DNA of 64,000 nucleotides, from assembly GCF_013375535.1 (NCBI RefSeq), contig NZ_JABXJG010000001.1, positions 1,302,001 through 1,366,000 on the forward strand, given 5' to 3'. The notes beneath the pieces were generated by a model. The model ran no database searches and was not told where the DNA came from. It worked only from the letters and a program-made list of their open reading frames with translations. This stretch comes from Sphingobium sp. 15-1. GTDB lineage: Bacteria > Pseudomonadota > Alphaproteobacteria > Sphingomonadales > Sphingomonadaceae. The position numbers and the translations under genes are program-made. Below, piece by piece: positions 33,499 to 42,549 of the stretch; position 1 is the first letter of the stretch, and every line of letters starts with the position of its first letter.

Positions 33499-35013
33499 TC
33501 AATCCCCTTCCTCCTCGAACCGGTCGGCGTGCATCAGCCGCTTCACCAGCGGCGCCAGCGCCATGACGACCAGCCCGGTGCCGACCGACCACCAGCCGAT
33601 CTGGCTGTAGACCGCCAGCACGTCTCCGCGGGAGGCCGCTCCGCCCTCCCCGCCCGTCGCCGCCGCGATCAGCCCGGCGGCATATTCGCCCAGTGCCATG
33701 GCCAGGAACCAGATGCCCATCATCAGGCCGATCATGCGCGAGGGCGCCAGCTTCGACATGGCGGAAAGGCCGACCGGCGACAGGCAGAGTTCGCCCAGCG
33801 TGTGGCAGAGATAGAGCAGGAAGATGAACAGCACCGGCGTCAGCGTGCCGGGCGCGCCGGTCCCCGCCACCAGGATCAGGAATCCGGCGCCGACCAGCGC
33901 CAGCGCGATGCCGAACTTGGCCGGGGTGGAGGGTTCCCATCCCCGCTTCGCCAGCCAGATCCAGAGCGCTGCCAGGACAGGCCCGAACATCAATATGTAT
34001 GCGGCGTTCACCGACTGGAACATGGAGGCGGGCACGTCGAAGCCCCATATATTCCGGTCGGTATAGCGATCCGTGAACAGGCTGAGCGACGATCCGGTCT
34101 GCTCATACAGGCCCCAGAAGATCGGGTTGATGACCAGCAGGAACAGCGCCGCCAGCATCCGGTCACGGCCAATCCGCTCCATCCGGCCGAAGGCTTCCCA
34201 GAGGATATACAGCACGACCGCGACGCTCGCCGCCGCCAGCATCCAGCCGACGACCACATGGTTCTGGATCAGGAACCAGCACAGCCCGATCGAGGCCAGG
34301 CTGGAGAGATAGACCAGCCATTCACGGCTGATGATGCCGCCGACACGCTGCTTCAGGCGCTCGGGGTCGCGCGGCTCGCCCTTGCCGCGCAGCAGCGGCT
34401 TGCACAGCATGAAGCCGATGACACCCGCGACCATGCCCACCGACGCCGCGCCGAAGCCCCAGTGCCAGCCCCATGTCTGGCCCAGATAGCCGCAGATGAC
34501 CGGGCCGATGGTCGCGCCCAGATTGATGCCCATGTAGAAGATCGTATAGGCCGGGTCGCGCCGCACATCGTCGCGGGGATAGAGCTGCCCCACCAGGGCA
34601 GACGCGCTGGATTTGAGGAAGCCCGTGCCGGTGATCACCGTCGCCAGCCCGAGCCAGAACAGGCCGAGGCCCATCGCCCCCGCATCGTCGCTTTCCATGC
34701 CCAGGATGAGGTGGCCGATGGCGATCACGATGCCGCCGAACAGCACCGCCTTGCGCTGGCCGAGATAACGGTCCGCCAGATAGCCGCCCATCAGCGGCGA
34801 GATGTAGATCAGCGACATATAGGCGCCATAGGCGTAGCTGGCGTCGCGGTCGGAAAAGAGGAAATGCTGCGTCAGGTAGAAGATAAGCAGGGCGCGCATG
34901 CCGTAGAAGGAGAAACGTTCCCACATCTCCACGAAGAACAGCAGGAACAGCCCCCGGGGATGGCCGAGCCAGGTCTTGCCTGGGGGGATGGTCGTCGAAA
35001 CTGAGGTCGCCAT
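33499..35013 (-). CDS. POT family peptide MFS transporter
   Basis: This is a 504-residue proton-coupled oligopeptide transporter with 12-14 helices. The POT signature EMWERFSFYGMRALLIFYLT is near residues 30-49 and carries the ExxERFxYYG proton-coupling motif. GGYLADRYLGQRKAVLFGG is the loop 2-3 motif, and LGELCLSPVGLSAMSKLAP is the PTR2 family pattern. It imports di- and tripeptides with protons. An AAAGG site precedes the ATG. It has no co-directional neighbours. Confidence 0.93.
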   Translation of the reverse strand: MATSVSTTIPPGKTWLGHPRGLFLLFFVEMWERFSFYGMRALLIFYLTQHFLFSDRDASYAYGAYMSLIYISPLMGGYLADRYLGQRKAVLFGGIVIAIGHLILGMESDDAGAMGLGLFWLGLATVITGTGFLKSSASALVGQLYPRDDVRRDPAYTIFYMGINLGATIGPVICGYLGQTWGWHWGFGAASVGMVAGVIGFMLCKPLLRGKGEPRDPERLKQRVGGIISREWLVYLSSLASIGLCWFLIQNHVVVGWMLAAASVAVVLYILWEAFGRMERIGRDRMLAALFLLVINPIFWGLYEQTGSSLSLFTDRYTDRNIWGFDVPASMFQSVNAAYILMFGPVLAALWIWLAKRGWEPSTPAKFGIALALVGAGFLILVAGTGAPGTLTPVLFIFLLYLCHTLGELCLSPVGLSAMSKLAPSRMIGLMMGIWFLAMALGEYAAGLIAAATGGEGGAASRGDVLAVYSQIGWWSVGTGLVVMALAPLVKRLMHADRFEEEGD

Positions 35014-35152
35014 TCAGGCCTTTACCCTATCTTGTTGAGGGAACGCACGGAACGCGCTCCATTATCCCGCCAGCCTAGAGCCGAAATTATTCATCTGTCA
35101 AAGAAGGCCGATGCCCTTGCGTCACGCCGGCGGGCGATCCATCTGGAGCGCC

Positions 35153-35731
35153 ATGTTCAATGACCGCAGCTCTCCGCTCTCGCTCCTCCAGACCCGCCGA
35201 TCCGGCAAGCCCCGCGACCTGATCGCGCCGGGACCGGATGCGGGCCAGCTCCGCACGATATTGGAAGTGGCGCAGCGCACGCCCGATCATGGCAAGCTGG
35301 CGCCCTGGCGCTTCGTGATCGTGCCGCTGGAGAAGCGCGAGGCGCTCGCGGCGCTGCTGGAGACCGCCTATCGCGCCGAAAAGCCGGATGCCGGACGTCT
35401 GGAAATAGAGGCAATGCACCAGTTCGCGCATCAGGCCCCGGCGTTGGTCGTCGCCCTTTCTGCGCCGGTGGAAGGCAGCAAGATCCCGCTCTGGGAACAG
35501 GAGCTGTCAGCGGGTGCAGCGGTCATGAACCTGCTCCACGCGACCCATGCGCTGGGCTTTGCGGGCGGCTGGCTGACGGGCTGGCCCTGCTATAATGAGG
35601 ATGTGCGGGCCGCCTTCGCGCCGGGGAAGGAGCGGATCGCCGGCTTCGTCTTCATCGGCACGCCGGGCAAGGAACAGGAAGAACGGCCCCGGCCAGAATA
35701 TGACAATATAGTTTCCGTCTGGGATAGATAG
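35153..35731 (+). CDS. Nitroreductase family protein (YdjA-like)
   Basis: This is a 192-residue FMN-dependent nitroreductase-fold protein. LLQTRRSGKPRDL near residue 10 is the N-terminal FMN-contact motif of the small YdjA branch. VAQRTPDHGKLAPWRFVI, AGAAVMNLLHATHALGFAGGWLTGW and FVFIGTPGKEQEERPRPE follow in family order. It uses NAD(P)H to reduce nitro or quinone compounds. The ATG at 35153 follows GGAG by four bases; an upstream in-frame ATG would add 14 residues without a ribosome site. Confidence 0.87.
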   Translation: MFNDRSSPLSLLQTRRSGKPRDLIAPGPDAGQLRTILEVAQRTPDHGKLAPWRFVIVPLEKREALAALLETAYRAEKPDAGRLEIEAMHQFAHQAPALVVALSAPVEGSKIPLWEQELSAGAAVMNLLHATHALGFAGGWLTGWPCYNEDVRAAFAPGKERIAGFVFIGTPGKEQEERPRPEYDNIVSVWDR

Positions 35732-35803
35732 TTACGCATCCGGCCCAGTGGCGCGCAAGAACATCGCTTGACCTGCAACGCTGTATTATGGCACTGATGC
35801 ACC

Positions 35804-36148
35804 ATGGCCGACGACTCCAAACCCGTCTATCTCCGCCTGCGGGAGATCATCGCCGCTTCCATTCTGGACGGCGAATTTCGCGACGGCGACTTGCTCCCTT
35901 CGGTGCGCGCCCTGGCCGCGCAGCAAGGCGCCAATCCGCTGACGGTGGCCAAGGCCTATCAATGTTTCCAGGACGACGAGCTGGTGGTCGTGAAGCGCGG
36001 CGTCGGCATGTTCGTCGCTGACGGCGCCACGCGGCGGCTGCGGGACATGGAGCGGGCGCGCTTCCTGGATATTGTATGGCCGCCGGTGGCGGAGCAGATC
36101 AAGCGGCTGGGGATCAGCGCAGCGGATTTGGGGGTTGAGAGGGTTTAG
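35804..36148 (+). CDS. GntR family (YtrA type) transcriptional regulator
   Basis: This short 114-residue regulator has a GntR winged helix (residues 5-73: KPVYLRLREIIAASILDGEF, LLPSVRALAAQQGANPLTVAKAYQ, GVGMFVADGA). The 40-residue C-terminal tail replaces a ligand domain, the YtrA layout. YtrA regulators usually sit with ABC exporter genes they repress, but none is adjacent here. A palindromic element follows the stop within 10 bases. Its target is unknown. Confidence 0.87.
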   Translation: MADDSKPVYLRLREIIAASILDGEFRDGDLLPSVRALAAQQGANPLTVAKAYQCFQDDELVVVKRGVGMFVADGATRRLRDMERARFLDIVWPPVAEQIKRLGISAADLGVERV

Positions 36149-36155
36149 GACCAGC

Positions 36156-36250
36156 GCAACGTGCTCCTGCGCAGGCAGGAGCCTAGTTCAAACGGCGCGG
36201 TAATCCACAAAGGACGGGACTGGGCTCCTGCCTCCGCAGGAGCACGTTGC
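36156..36250. repeat. Palindromic intergenic element, family P1, long copy
   Basis: GCAACGTGCTCCTGCGCAGG on the left is mirrored by CCTCCGCAGGAGCACGTTGC on the right with one mismatch. The spacer has TAATCCACAAAGGACGGGAC, related to the 31731 and 51521 copies. It lies between convergent GntR and prsR genes. Confidence 0.88.
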
Positions 36251-36275
36251 ATTTTTGGGCCAATCGGAGGAGCCC

Positions 36276-37640
36276 TCAATTCTGCATCCGATATTGCTTC
36301 AGCAGATCATAAAGTGTCGGCCGGCTAATCCCCAGCATCTTCGCCGCGCCTGAGATATTCCCGTCCGTCCGCGCAATCGCCCGGCGGATGGCGCGGCGGT
36401 CGGCCATCTCCCGCGCCGCCTTGAGATTCACCACATCGCCCCCTTCGGCGCGATCCCCGTCCAGATCGAGGTCGGCGGCGGTGACATGCTTGCCATCCGC
36501 CATGATGACGGCGCGCTTCATCCGGTTCTCCAGCTCGCGCACATTGCCCGGCCAGCCCCAGGCATCGAGCGCCGCCAGCGCGTCGGGCGCCAGGCCCTTG
36601 ACCTGCGGATTCATGTTCTTGGCGAAGCGGTTGAGGAAATGCCGTGCCAGCAGCGCCGGATCGCCAGGCCGTTCCCTGAGCGCCGGGATGCGCACAACGA
36701 TCTCCGCCAGCCGGTAGTAGAGATCTTCGCGGAACGTCCCCGCCGCGATCATCTCCTCCAGATTCTGGTGGGTGGCGCACACGATCCGCGTGTCGACCGG
36801 GATCGGCTGCCGCCCACCGATCCGCTCGATCACTCGCTCCTGCAGGAAACGCAGCAGCTTCACCTGCAAGGCCAGCGGAATATCGCCCACTTCGTCGAGG
36901 AACAAAGTGCCGCCCTGCGCGAGTTCGATCTTGCCCGGCGTCGTCTTGAGCGCCCCGGTGAAGGCGCCCTTCTCATGCCCGAACAGTTCGGCTTCCAGCA
37001 GCGTTTCGGGGATCGCCGCGCAGTTGATCGCGACGAAGGCCCCTTCCCGCCTCGGGCTGGCGTCGTGAAGGCCCTGCGCCAGCAATTCCTTGCCGGTGCC
37101 GCTGGCGCCCAGCAACAGCACGGAGACGTCCGCCCCGGCAACCCGCTCAATGGTGCGGGCGACCTTCATCATCTCCGGCGCGGCGGTGATCAGCCGCCCC
37201 AGCACCCGCCCGCCTTCCGGCGCGGTCTCGGCCAGCCGCGCATTTTCCTTCTCCAGCGCATGGACGTGAAAGGCGCGGCGGACGATCAGCCCCAGCTCAT
37301 CGATGTCGACCGGCTTCTGGTAGAAATCATAGGCGCCGCCGGAAATGGCGTGCAGCGCGCTTTCTCGCGCGCCATGGCCGGAGGCGACGATGACCTTCGT
37401 GTCCGGCTTGATCCGCAAAATCTCCGCCAACGTGGCGAAACCCTCGCTGGTGCCGTCGGGATCGGGCGGCAGGCCCAGGTCCAGCGTCACCACATCGGGC
37501 GCCTGCTCCCGCAGCATCTCGATCGCCTCCTCGCGGTCGCCCGCGATGAAGAGCTGATATTCCTCATAGGCCCAGCGCAATTGCCGCTGAAGCCCCGGAT
37601 CGTCCTCGACGATCAGCAATTTCGGTCGCGTGTCGCTCAT
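36276..37640 (-). CDS. prsR: PEP-CTERM-box sigma-54 response regulator PrsR
   Basis: This is a 454-residue three-domain regulator. The receiver (residues 6-120) has LLIVEDDPG and the phosphoacceptor in VVTLDLGLPPDPDG. The AAA+ sigma-54 activation domain has GASGTGKELLAQGLHD, the sigma-54 contact loop GAFTGA, LFLDEVGDIP and RFLQERVIERIGG. A Fis-type helix-turn-helix ends the protein (ISGAAKMLGISRPTLYDLL). It is coupled to prsK by a one-base overlap (TGATG). It should act on sigma-54 promoters of exopolysaccharide and PEP-CTERM protein genes, which are not in this window. Confidence 0.93.
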   Translation of the reverse strand: MSDTRPKLLIVEDDPGLQRQLRWAYEEYQLFIAGDREEAIEMLREQAPDVVTLDLGLPPDPDGTSEGFATLAEILRIKPDTKVIVASGHGARESALHAISGGAYDFYQKPVDIDELGLIVRRAFHVHALEKENARLAETAPEGGRVLGRLITAAPEMMKVARTIERVAGADVSVLLLGASGTGKELLAQGLHDASPRREGAFVAINCAAIPETLLEAELFGHEKGAFTGALKTTPGKIELAQGGTLFLDEVGDIPLALQVKLLRFLQERVIERIGGRQPIPVDTRIVCATHQNLEEMIAAGTFREDLYYRLAEIVVRIPALRERPGDPALLARHFLNRFAKNMNPQVKGLAPDALAALDAWGWPGNVRELENRMKRAVIMADGKHVTAADLDLDGDRAEGGDVVNLKAAREMADRRAIRRAIARTDGNISGAAKMLGISRPTLYDLLKQYRMQN

Positions 37641-39709
37641 CAGGCGGCTTTCCCCCTAAAATCCTCCTGCGCCAAAGGCAGGCGCAACGTGAACCGGCTC
37701 CCCACGCCGGGCTTGCTTTCCACATCGATCCGGCCGTCCATCGCCTGGGCCAGCGCCCGCGCCTCGAACGCACCGATGCCGAAACCCCCCGCCTTGCTGG
37801 ACGAGAAGGGCTTGAACAATTCGCGGCGGACGAATTCGGCGGTCATCCCCCGACCCCGATCAATGACGTCCAGCAACGCGCCGCCTTCATCGGCGGACAA
37901 TCGCAATTCCACGGGGCTGTCCGGCCCGCTGGCATCGATGGCGTTCTGAAGCAGATGGATCACGATCTGCTCGACCCGCGCCGGATCGGCCAGCACGGGC
38001 GGCGCATCGCCGGAGACGAGTATCGCGTGCTGGCGGGATCGGGTGCGCGCCACCTGCTCCGCCACCTCCCGCAGCGCCATGGGACGCGGTTCTTCCGCCC
38101 GGCCTTTATTATGTTGCGACAGGCGGGCGAGCATGTCGTTCATCTTGCCCACCGACTCTTGCAGCGTCAGCACCATGTCGGCGCGGAAGTCCGGATTGTC
38201 GGCATGCCGCTCCGCATTGCGGGCGAGCAGCGAAAGCTGGCTCACCAGATTTTTCACGTCATGGATGATGAAGGCGAAGCGGCGGTTGAACTCCTCGAAA
38301 CGCTGGGCGTCGTCCAGCGCCTGCTGGCCCTGCGCCTCACGCAGATAGCTGGCCGCCTGCCGCCCGGCGGCGCGCAGCATGTCGAAATCCTCCCAGTCCA
38401 GCCGACGGTCGATCGGCGGCCGGGCGAGCAGGATGGCGCCGATCAGCCGTCCGAAATGAATGAGCGGCACCAGCGCCCAGGCGCGGCGGTCAACCGTCAT
38501 CCAGCCCGGCGCACTGACCTCTCCCGCGCCGCCGGGCGGCCGGTCGATGTCGATGATCCAGCCGCTCTGTTCGATCAGCGCGGCAAGCGGCGCCGGCACA
38601 ACCGCGCCGTCGGGCATCTCGCCCGGCCAGTTCCATTGGGTCTCGAACGCCAGCGCGCCGTCGTCGGCCCGCAACATCAGCACCGCGGCGGGCGAGTCGG
38701 TGATGTCCGCCACCGCCTTCGCCACCCGCTCTCCCAAAGGCAGGGCGTTGTCGCCGGGGCGGCCTATCGTGTCGCCAAAGCGCATCCATTCCGTGCGATA
38801 ATCATAACGGTGCTGGAAGAAATGCTTGGCCACCTGGACCTTCCAGAGAGCGCGCACCCGTTGGGAGGGCAGCAGCACCAACGCGCTCACCGCCATGAAG
38901 AAGACGCCGCCAATCTCGACCACCCGCGCATAGGGGCCGGCCACCAGTTCCACCACCACCGCCGCCGCCGCCAGCACCACGACATAAAGCGCGATCGCCG
39001 CCAGCGAGAGCGACTGCAAGGTCAACGCCCGCGACAATTGCAGCCGCCCGGCCATGTCGTTGCGCATCCCCACCGCGATCACCGGGGCGAGCAGCGCCAT
39101 CATCGGCCCGCGCAGCGCGTAAAGCTCGTTGGCGCGATGCATGGCGAAGGTGGCGATGGCGTAGAGATTGAGGTCGTAGGTCCACATCGCCGCCAGCGCC
39201 CCCAGCAGCAGCGCCACCCGCCCCCGCTCCCGCGTCGGCCAACTGATGTAGAGATGATGGACCAGCATCAGGCTGCCGATCGCCGTCATCATGTGCAGCA
39301 CCAGCGAGACGTGGACCAGCGCGCGATGCAGATCGCTGGACGAAGGCAATTGCCGCCAGATGAGGTCGGTGAAGGTCTGGAGCAGGATGATCCCCGCCAC
39401 GGCGGCATAGACCGATCCGATCGCTACCATCGATCCGCCGCGCACCGCCCCGTTCCGCCGCAGCATGACGAACAGCAGCAGCAGCCAGGCGGCGTTGCGG
39501 ATATTCTCGCCAACGCCAGTCAGCGGCTTTTCCACCCCGCCGAAGGAGACATAGAGCGACCAGCAGGAGGTGAGCAGCAGCGCGGCAGCCAGCAAGCGCT
39601 GTTCGGCGGCATCTTCCCGGCGGCGCAGGATGAAGATGCCCAGCGCCGCGAACAGCACCGCAGCCAGAGCATGGCCCCAATCCCCGACGAATTGCAGCAG
39701 CATGCTCAT
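37640..39709 (-). CDS. prsK: XrtA/PEP-CTERM system histidine kinase PrsK
   Basis: This is a 689-residue sensor kinase. About nine membrane helices occupy residues 10-290. A GAF-like region follows (about 310-460), then the unusual H-box FIIHDVKNLVSQLSLLARNA near residue 475. The ATPase domain has the N-box (VIHLLQNAIDASG), LLDVIDRGRGM and GGFGIGAFEARAL. PrsK in the PEP-CTERM/exosortase system phosphorylates PrsR, the next gene. It starts inside the glycosyltransferase stop codon (ATGA overlap). The signal sensed is unknown. Confidence 0.92.
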   Translation of the reverse strand: MSMLLQFVGDWGHALAAVLFAALGIFILRRREDAAEQRLLAAALLLTSCWSLYVSFGGVEKPLTGVGENIRNAAWLLLLFVMLRRNGAVRGGSMVAIGSVYAAVAGIILLQTFTDLIWRQLPSSSDLHRALVHVSLVLHMMTAIGSLMLVHHLYISWPTRERGRVALLLGALAAMWTYDLNLYAIATFAMHRANELYALRGPMMALLAPVIAVGMRNDMAGRLQLSRALTLQSLSLAAIALYVVVLAAAAVVVELVAGPYARVVEIGGVFFMAVSALVLLPSQRVRALWKVQVAKHFFQHRYDYRTEWMRFGDTIGRPGDNALPLGERVAKAVADITDSPAAVLMLRADDGALAFETQWNWPGEMPDGAVVPAPLAALIEQSGWIIDIDRPPGGAGEVSAPGWMTVDRRAWALVPLIHFGRLIGAILLARPPIDRRLDWEDFDMLRAAGRQAASYLREAQGQQALDDAQRFEEFNRRFAFIIHDVKNLVSQLSLLARNAERHADNPDFRADMVLTLQESVGKMNDMLARLSQHNKGRAEEPRPMALREVAEQVARTRSRQHAILVSGDAPPVLADPARVEQIVIHLLQNAIDASGPDSPVELRLSADEGGALLDVIDRGRGMTAEFVRRELFKPFSSSKAGGFGIGAFEARALAQAMDGRIDVESKPGVGSRFTLRLPLAQEDFRGKAA

Positions 39710-41094
39710 CGCACCCCCTCCGGCCAGAGGATGACGCGCAGCGTCTGGATCAGGATCAGCAGATCAAGGAAGGGCGTGTAATTTTTGGCGTAATAAAGGT
39801 CATATTCCAGCTTGTGCCGGGCATCCTCTATCGACGCGCCATAGGGATAGTTGATCTGCGCCCAGCCGGTGATGCCGGGCTTCACCATATGGCGCTCCGC
39901 ATAATAGCGCAGATGCTGCTCCAGATCCTCGACGAACTGGCGGCGTTCGGGGCGCGGGCCGACGAAGCTCATCTCGCCTTTCAACACCGTCCAGGTCTGG
40001 GGCAATTCGTCGATGCGGAGCTTGCGCAGCCAGTAACCGAGGCGCGTGATGCGCGGATCGTCCTTTTCCGCCCATACCGCCTGGCCGGACGATTCCGCAT
40101 CCTGCCGCATGGTGCGCAGCTTCACGATCCAGAATTCCTCTCCAAACAGGCCGACGCGCTGCTGGCGGTAGAAAGCGGGGCCCTTGCTGTCGAGTTTCAC
40201 CAGGATCGCCGCGAGCAGGATGACGGGGCCGGTCAGCAGCAGCAGGATGGAACTGGCGATGATGTCGAACAGCCGCTTGGCGATGCTGGAAATCCGGCGG
40301 CCGGCGGAAAAGCCGTCGGAGAAGATCAGCCAGCTAGGATTAACGCTGTCCAGATCGACGCGGCCGGTTTCGCGTTCCAGAAAGGTGGATATTTCGTTCA
40401 CATGGACGCCGGTGGTCTTGATGCGCAGCAGGTCGCCCAGCGGCAGCGCGTTGCGCCGTTCCTCCAGCGCCAGCACCACCTCGCTCGCGGCCAGGCGGAC
40501 CACGAAATCCGCCAGATTGTAGATGGCGCCGCGGTTGATCGCTTCGGGGATCACCTGCGTGCCGTCGTTCATCGCGATATAGCCGACGACGAGGAAGCCA
40601 GAGCCCTTGCGCTGCTCGATCTCCCGGATGCGGTCGGCGCGATTGCCCGCGCCCAGCACGACCAGCCGCCGCTTGAACGCCTCGCCGCCCAGCATCGACC
40701 CCAGAAGAAGACGGATCGCCAGCAACAGCGCGATGGCCAAACCCATGGCGTAAAGCGAATTGGACCGCCAGAGCGTGATGTTGGGCAGCAGGAAATGCAT
40801 GACCGAGAGGAACAGCACGCCCAGCGAGATCGCGACCAGCAACCGGGCCAGCGCGTAGCGGATCGACTGCAACGCCTCCGGCCCGTAGACGCCGACGGCG
40901 ATCATCGCGGTCTGGATCGCGATGCCGAAGCTCAGCAGCGGACCGATGCGGGTGGCGATATGGTCGACATTCATGCCGATCTGATGCGCGCGCAAAATCC
41001 AGCCACCCTCGGCCGCGCCGATCAGCAGGATGAAGTCCAGCAGGCCAAGCAGCAACACTGCATGCGGCACATAATGTTTGAACAATCTTATCAT
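39706..41094 (-). CDS. TIGR03013-type PEP-CTERM sugar transferase (polyprenyl glycosylphosphotransferase)
   Basis: This is a 462-residue membrane glycosyltransferase. Four N-terminal helices and a CoA-binding-like middle domain (RRLVVLGAGNRADRIREI) lead into the bacterial sugar transferase domain. That domain has DIIASSILLLLTGPVILLAA, KGPAFYRQQRVGLFGEEF, KLRTMRQDAE, LRKLRIDELPQ, MSFVGPRPERR and KPGITGWAQINY. It starts exopolysaccharide assembly on a lipid carrier. The ATG at 41094 gives MIRLFKHYVP, the usual family start; an upstream ATG at 41133 has a better ribosome site but adds 13 unusual residues. It is first of the three-gene unit GT-prsK-prsR. Confidence 0.9.
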   Translation of the reverse strand: MIRLFKHYVPHAVLLLGLLDFILLIGAAEGGWILRAHQIGMNVDHIATRIGPLLSFGIAIQTAMIAVGVYGPEALQSIRYALARLLVAISLGVLFLSVMHFLLPNITLWRSNSLYAMGLAIALLLAIRLLLGSMLGGEAFKRRLVVLGAGNRADRIREIEQRKGSGFLVVGYIAMNDGTQVIPEAINRGAIYNLADFVVRLAASEVVLALEERRNALPLGDLLRIKTTGVHVNEISTFLERETGRVDLDSVNPSWLIFSDGFSAGRRISSIAKRLFDIIASSILLLLTGPVILLAAILVKLDSKGPAFYRQQRVGLFGEEFWIVKLRTMRQDAESSGQAVWAEKDDPRITRLGYWLRKLRIDELPQTWTVLKGEMSFVGPRPERRQFVEDLEQHLRYYAERHMVKPGITGWAQINYPYGASIEDARHKLEYDLYYAKNYTPFLDLLILIQTLRVILWPEGVR

Positions 41095-41143
41095 TCGTCG
41101 CGCGTTTCCCGCTGCGCCCGGCGGGCAGGTCATCGCCGGATCG

Positions 41144-41162
41144 CCTTACAGGGGCTGTAAGG
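41144..41162. promoter_or_regulatory. Dyad upstream of the PEP-CTERM glycosyltransferase
   Basis: CCTTACAG and CTGTAAGG, perfect 8-base arms around GGG, lie 50 bases upstream of the chosen start. No T tract follows, so a protein binding site is more likely than a terminator. The cognate regulator is unknown. Confidence 0.5.
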
Positions 41163-41239
41163 AAATCCGACATTGCCAGGCACGATGCACGACAATCGCA
41201 AAGATTTTCTGAACGGGGAGGCTGCCCCCTAGCCCCTTT

Positions 41240-41269
41240 CGTCATGCTGAACTTGTTTCAGCATGACGG
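41240..41269. repeat. Short hairpin repeat (GTCATGCTGAA...TTCAGCATGAC)
   Basis: CGTCATGCTGAA pairs with TTCAGCATGACG around a short loop. A half-decayed copy occurs at 51721-51748. This is a common sphingomonad intergenic palindrome. Confidence 0.8.
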
Positions 41270-41313
41270 CACTTCAGTAGGCGACCGCTGCGCGCTAAAT
41301 CGCCGCATCCTCA

Positions 41314-41565
41314 TCAATCATGGTTGCGAAGCGTATCCGCCGCGTTCTTCGCCGCGTCGCCCACCACATGGGCCGCGCTGTCGACGGAGCCGGCGGCTTC
41401 GGTCAGGGCATCGGCCCTGCTGTCGTTCCGTTCCTTGGTCATGTAGAAGAAGCCGATCGCCAGGACCAAGGCGATGGCCACCAAAGCGAAGATGATCAAG
41501 CTGCCGCGCGACCGGCCCGGTACGGAAGCCGGTTCGTAGGAATCATCCTTACGACCCTCGTCCAT
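41314..41565 (-). CDS. Small single-pass membrane protein downstream of ecfG
   Basis: This is an 83-residue protein. A charged cytoplasmic start (MDEGRKDDSYEP) is followed by one strong helix (SLIIFALVAIALVLAIGFFY, about residues 22-41). An Ala/Asp-rich tail then looks helical (ADALTEAAGSVDSAAHVV, with DAAKNAADTLRNHD at the end). I do not recognise a named family. The start is placed at 41565, where AGGAG lies just upstream; a longer frame exists but lacks a site. It sits 48 bases after ecfG on the same strand, so it is probably co-expressed in the general stress response. Confidence 0.7.
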   Translation of the reverse strand: MDEGRKDDSYEPASVPGRSRGSLIIFALVAIALVLAIGFFYMTKERNDSRADALTEAAGSVDSAAHVVGDAAKNAADTLRNHD

Positions 41566-41613
41566 TCTCCTTCTCCCGATCCTCACATCCAGAGGTGGAG
41601 AGTGTAACACAGA

Positions 41614-42270
41614 TCATTCCAGGTCCGAGTCGGTATCTTCGCTCACTTCCCTGGCTTCGCGACCGCGGCTGAGCCGGTCGACATCGTCCATGATCTCGTC
41701 CAGCACCGGCGTGTCCCTTGTCTCCTGGCTGCGGCGGGACGGCAGATCGCCATTTTCCAATATCTGCTCCAGCGCGGCGCGGCCGCGCGCGACGCGGCTC
41801 TTGATGGTGCCGACGGCGACGCCGCAAATCTCGGCCGCCTCCTCATAGGCGAAGCCGCCCGCGCCCACCAGGATCAGCGCCTCGCGCTGGGGCTGGGGCA
41901 GTTGCAGCAGGGCGCGCTGCATGTCCGACAGTTCGACATGCTTGTCCTGCCCGGCAGGCGCCGCAAGCAGACGATCTGCGGCGAGATCGTCCCAGTCGCC
42001 ACGGAAGCGCGACCGGCGCATTTGCGAAAGATAGTGATTGCGCAGGATGATGAAGGTCCAGGCCCGCATGTTGGTGCCCGCCTGGAAACGGCTGCGCGCC
42101 GCCCAGGCCTTCAGCAACGTTTCCTGCACCAGATCGTCCGCCACGTCGCGATTGCCCGACAGGGACCGGCCAAAGGCGCGCAGATGCGGGATCACCGCTG
42201 CCAGCTCGCGTTTGAAATCCGCGTCCGACAGGGTTTCGCGCTCCACATCCTGGCTCACGCTCTCGCTCAT
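41614..42270 (-). CDS. ecfG: General stress ECF sigma factor EcfG
   Basis: This is a 218-residue ECF sigma factor. Region 2 is at residues 20-85 (HLRAFGRSLSGNRDVADDLVQETLLKAW, then NMRAWTFIILRNHYLSQMRR). Region 4 is near 115-170 (LPQPQREALILVGAGGFAYEEAAEICGVAVGTIKSRVARGR). This is the EcfG (ECF15) pattern, and phyR and nepR are nearby. NepR would hold it inactive until phosphorylated PhyR captures NepR. The ATG at 42270 has GGGG eight bases upstream; an earlier ATG (42330) would add 20 residues. It is downstream of the 44-residue gene with an EcfG-type promoter, so it may be autoregulated. Confidence 0.92.
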   Translation of the reverse strand: MSESVSQDVERETLSDADFKRELAAVIPHLRAFGRSLSGNRDVADDLVQETLLKAWAARSRFQAGTNMRAWTFIILRNHYLSQMRRSRFRGDWDDLAADRLLAAPAGQDKHVELSDMQRALLQLPQPQREALILVGAGGFAYEEAAEICGVAVGTIKSRVARGRAALEQILENGDLPSRRSQETRDTPVLDEIMDDVDRLSRGREAREVSEDTDSDLE

Positions 42271-42386
42271 GGAAACAACCCCCTCATCGGCTGTCGCCCT
42301 CGCTGCATGAACGGAAGTCGTCAAAGCCATATGTGCGTCCGCATCCTAATATTCTTCTTCTCAAGGACCAATTGCCGCAGCAGCAT

Positions 42387-42521
42387 TCAATAGCCCCACA
42401 ATATCACAATCATCACGATGATAGCGAGCGTCAGGGAAACGCCGAGCACATAGCGCACGATATGCGGCGTCGATCCTCCCCGGGCATCGTCGGTCGCAAT
42501 ATGCTGCTCCTGTTCGGCCAT
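42387..42521 (-). CDS. 44-residue membrane protein with EcfG-type promoter
   Basis: This short gene encodes a polar N-terminus (MAEQEQHIATDDARGGS) followed by one membrane helix (IVRYVLGVSLTLAIIVMIVI, about residues 21-40) and the ending WGY. A GGGAGAG ribosome site lies directly upstream. An ideal GGAAC-N16-CGTT stress promoter sits at 42550-42574, leaving a leader of about 20 bases. It lies between phyR and ecfG, same strand. I know no function for it; a stress-induced membrane or regulatory peptide is plausible. Confidence 0.75.
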   Translation of the reverse strand: MAEQEQHIATDDARGGSTPHIVRYVLGVSLTLAIIVMIVILWGY

Positions 42522-42549
42522 GGGTCTCTCCCGATCGTTACGCATCAAT

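Noticed and set aside
35037..35052. GGAAC motifs before the nitroreductase gene as an EcfG promoter
   Set aside because: No CGTT or GTT block occurs at 16-17 bases from either GGAAC.
35764..35795. TTGACC and TATTAT strings upstream of the GntR gene as a promoter
   Set aside because: The spacing is about 10 bases, far from the 16-18 needed.
37955..39781. A 608-codon plus-strand frame antisense to prsK
   Set aside because: The Gln/His/Arg-rich product with no domain lies opposite a clear kinase.
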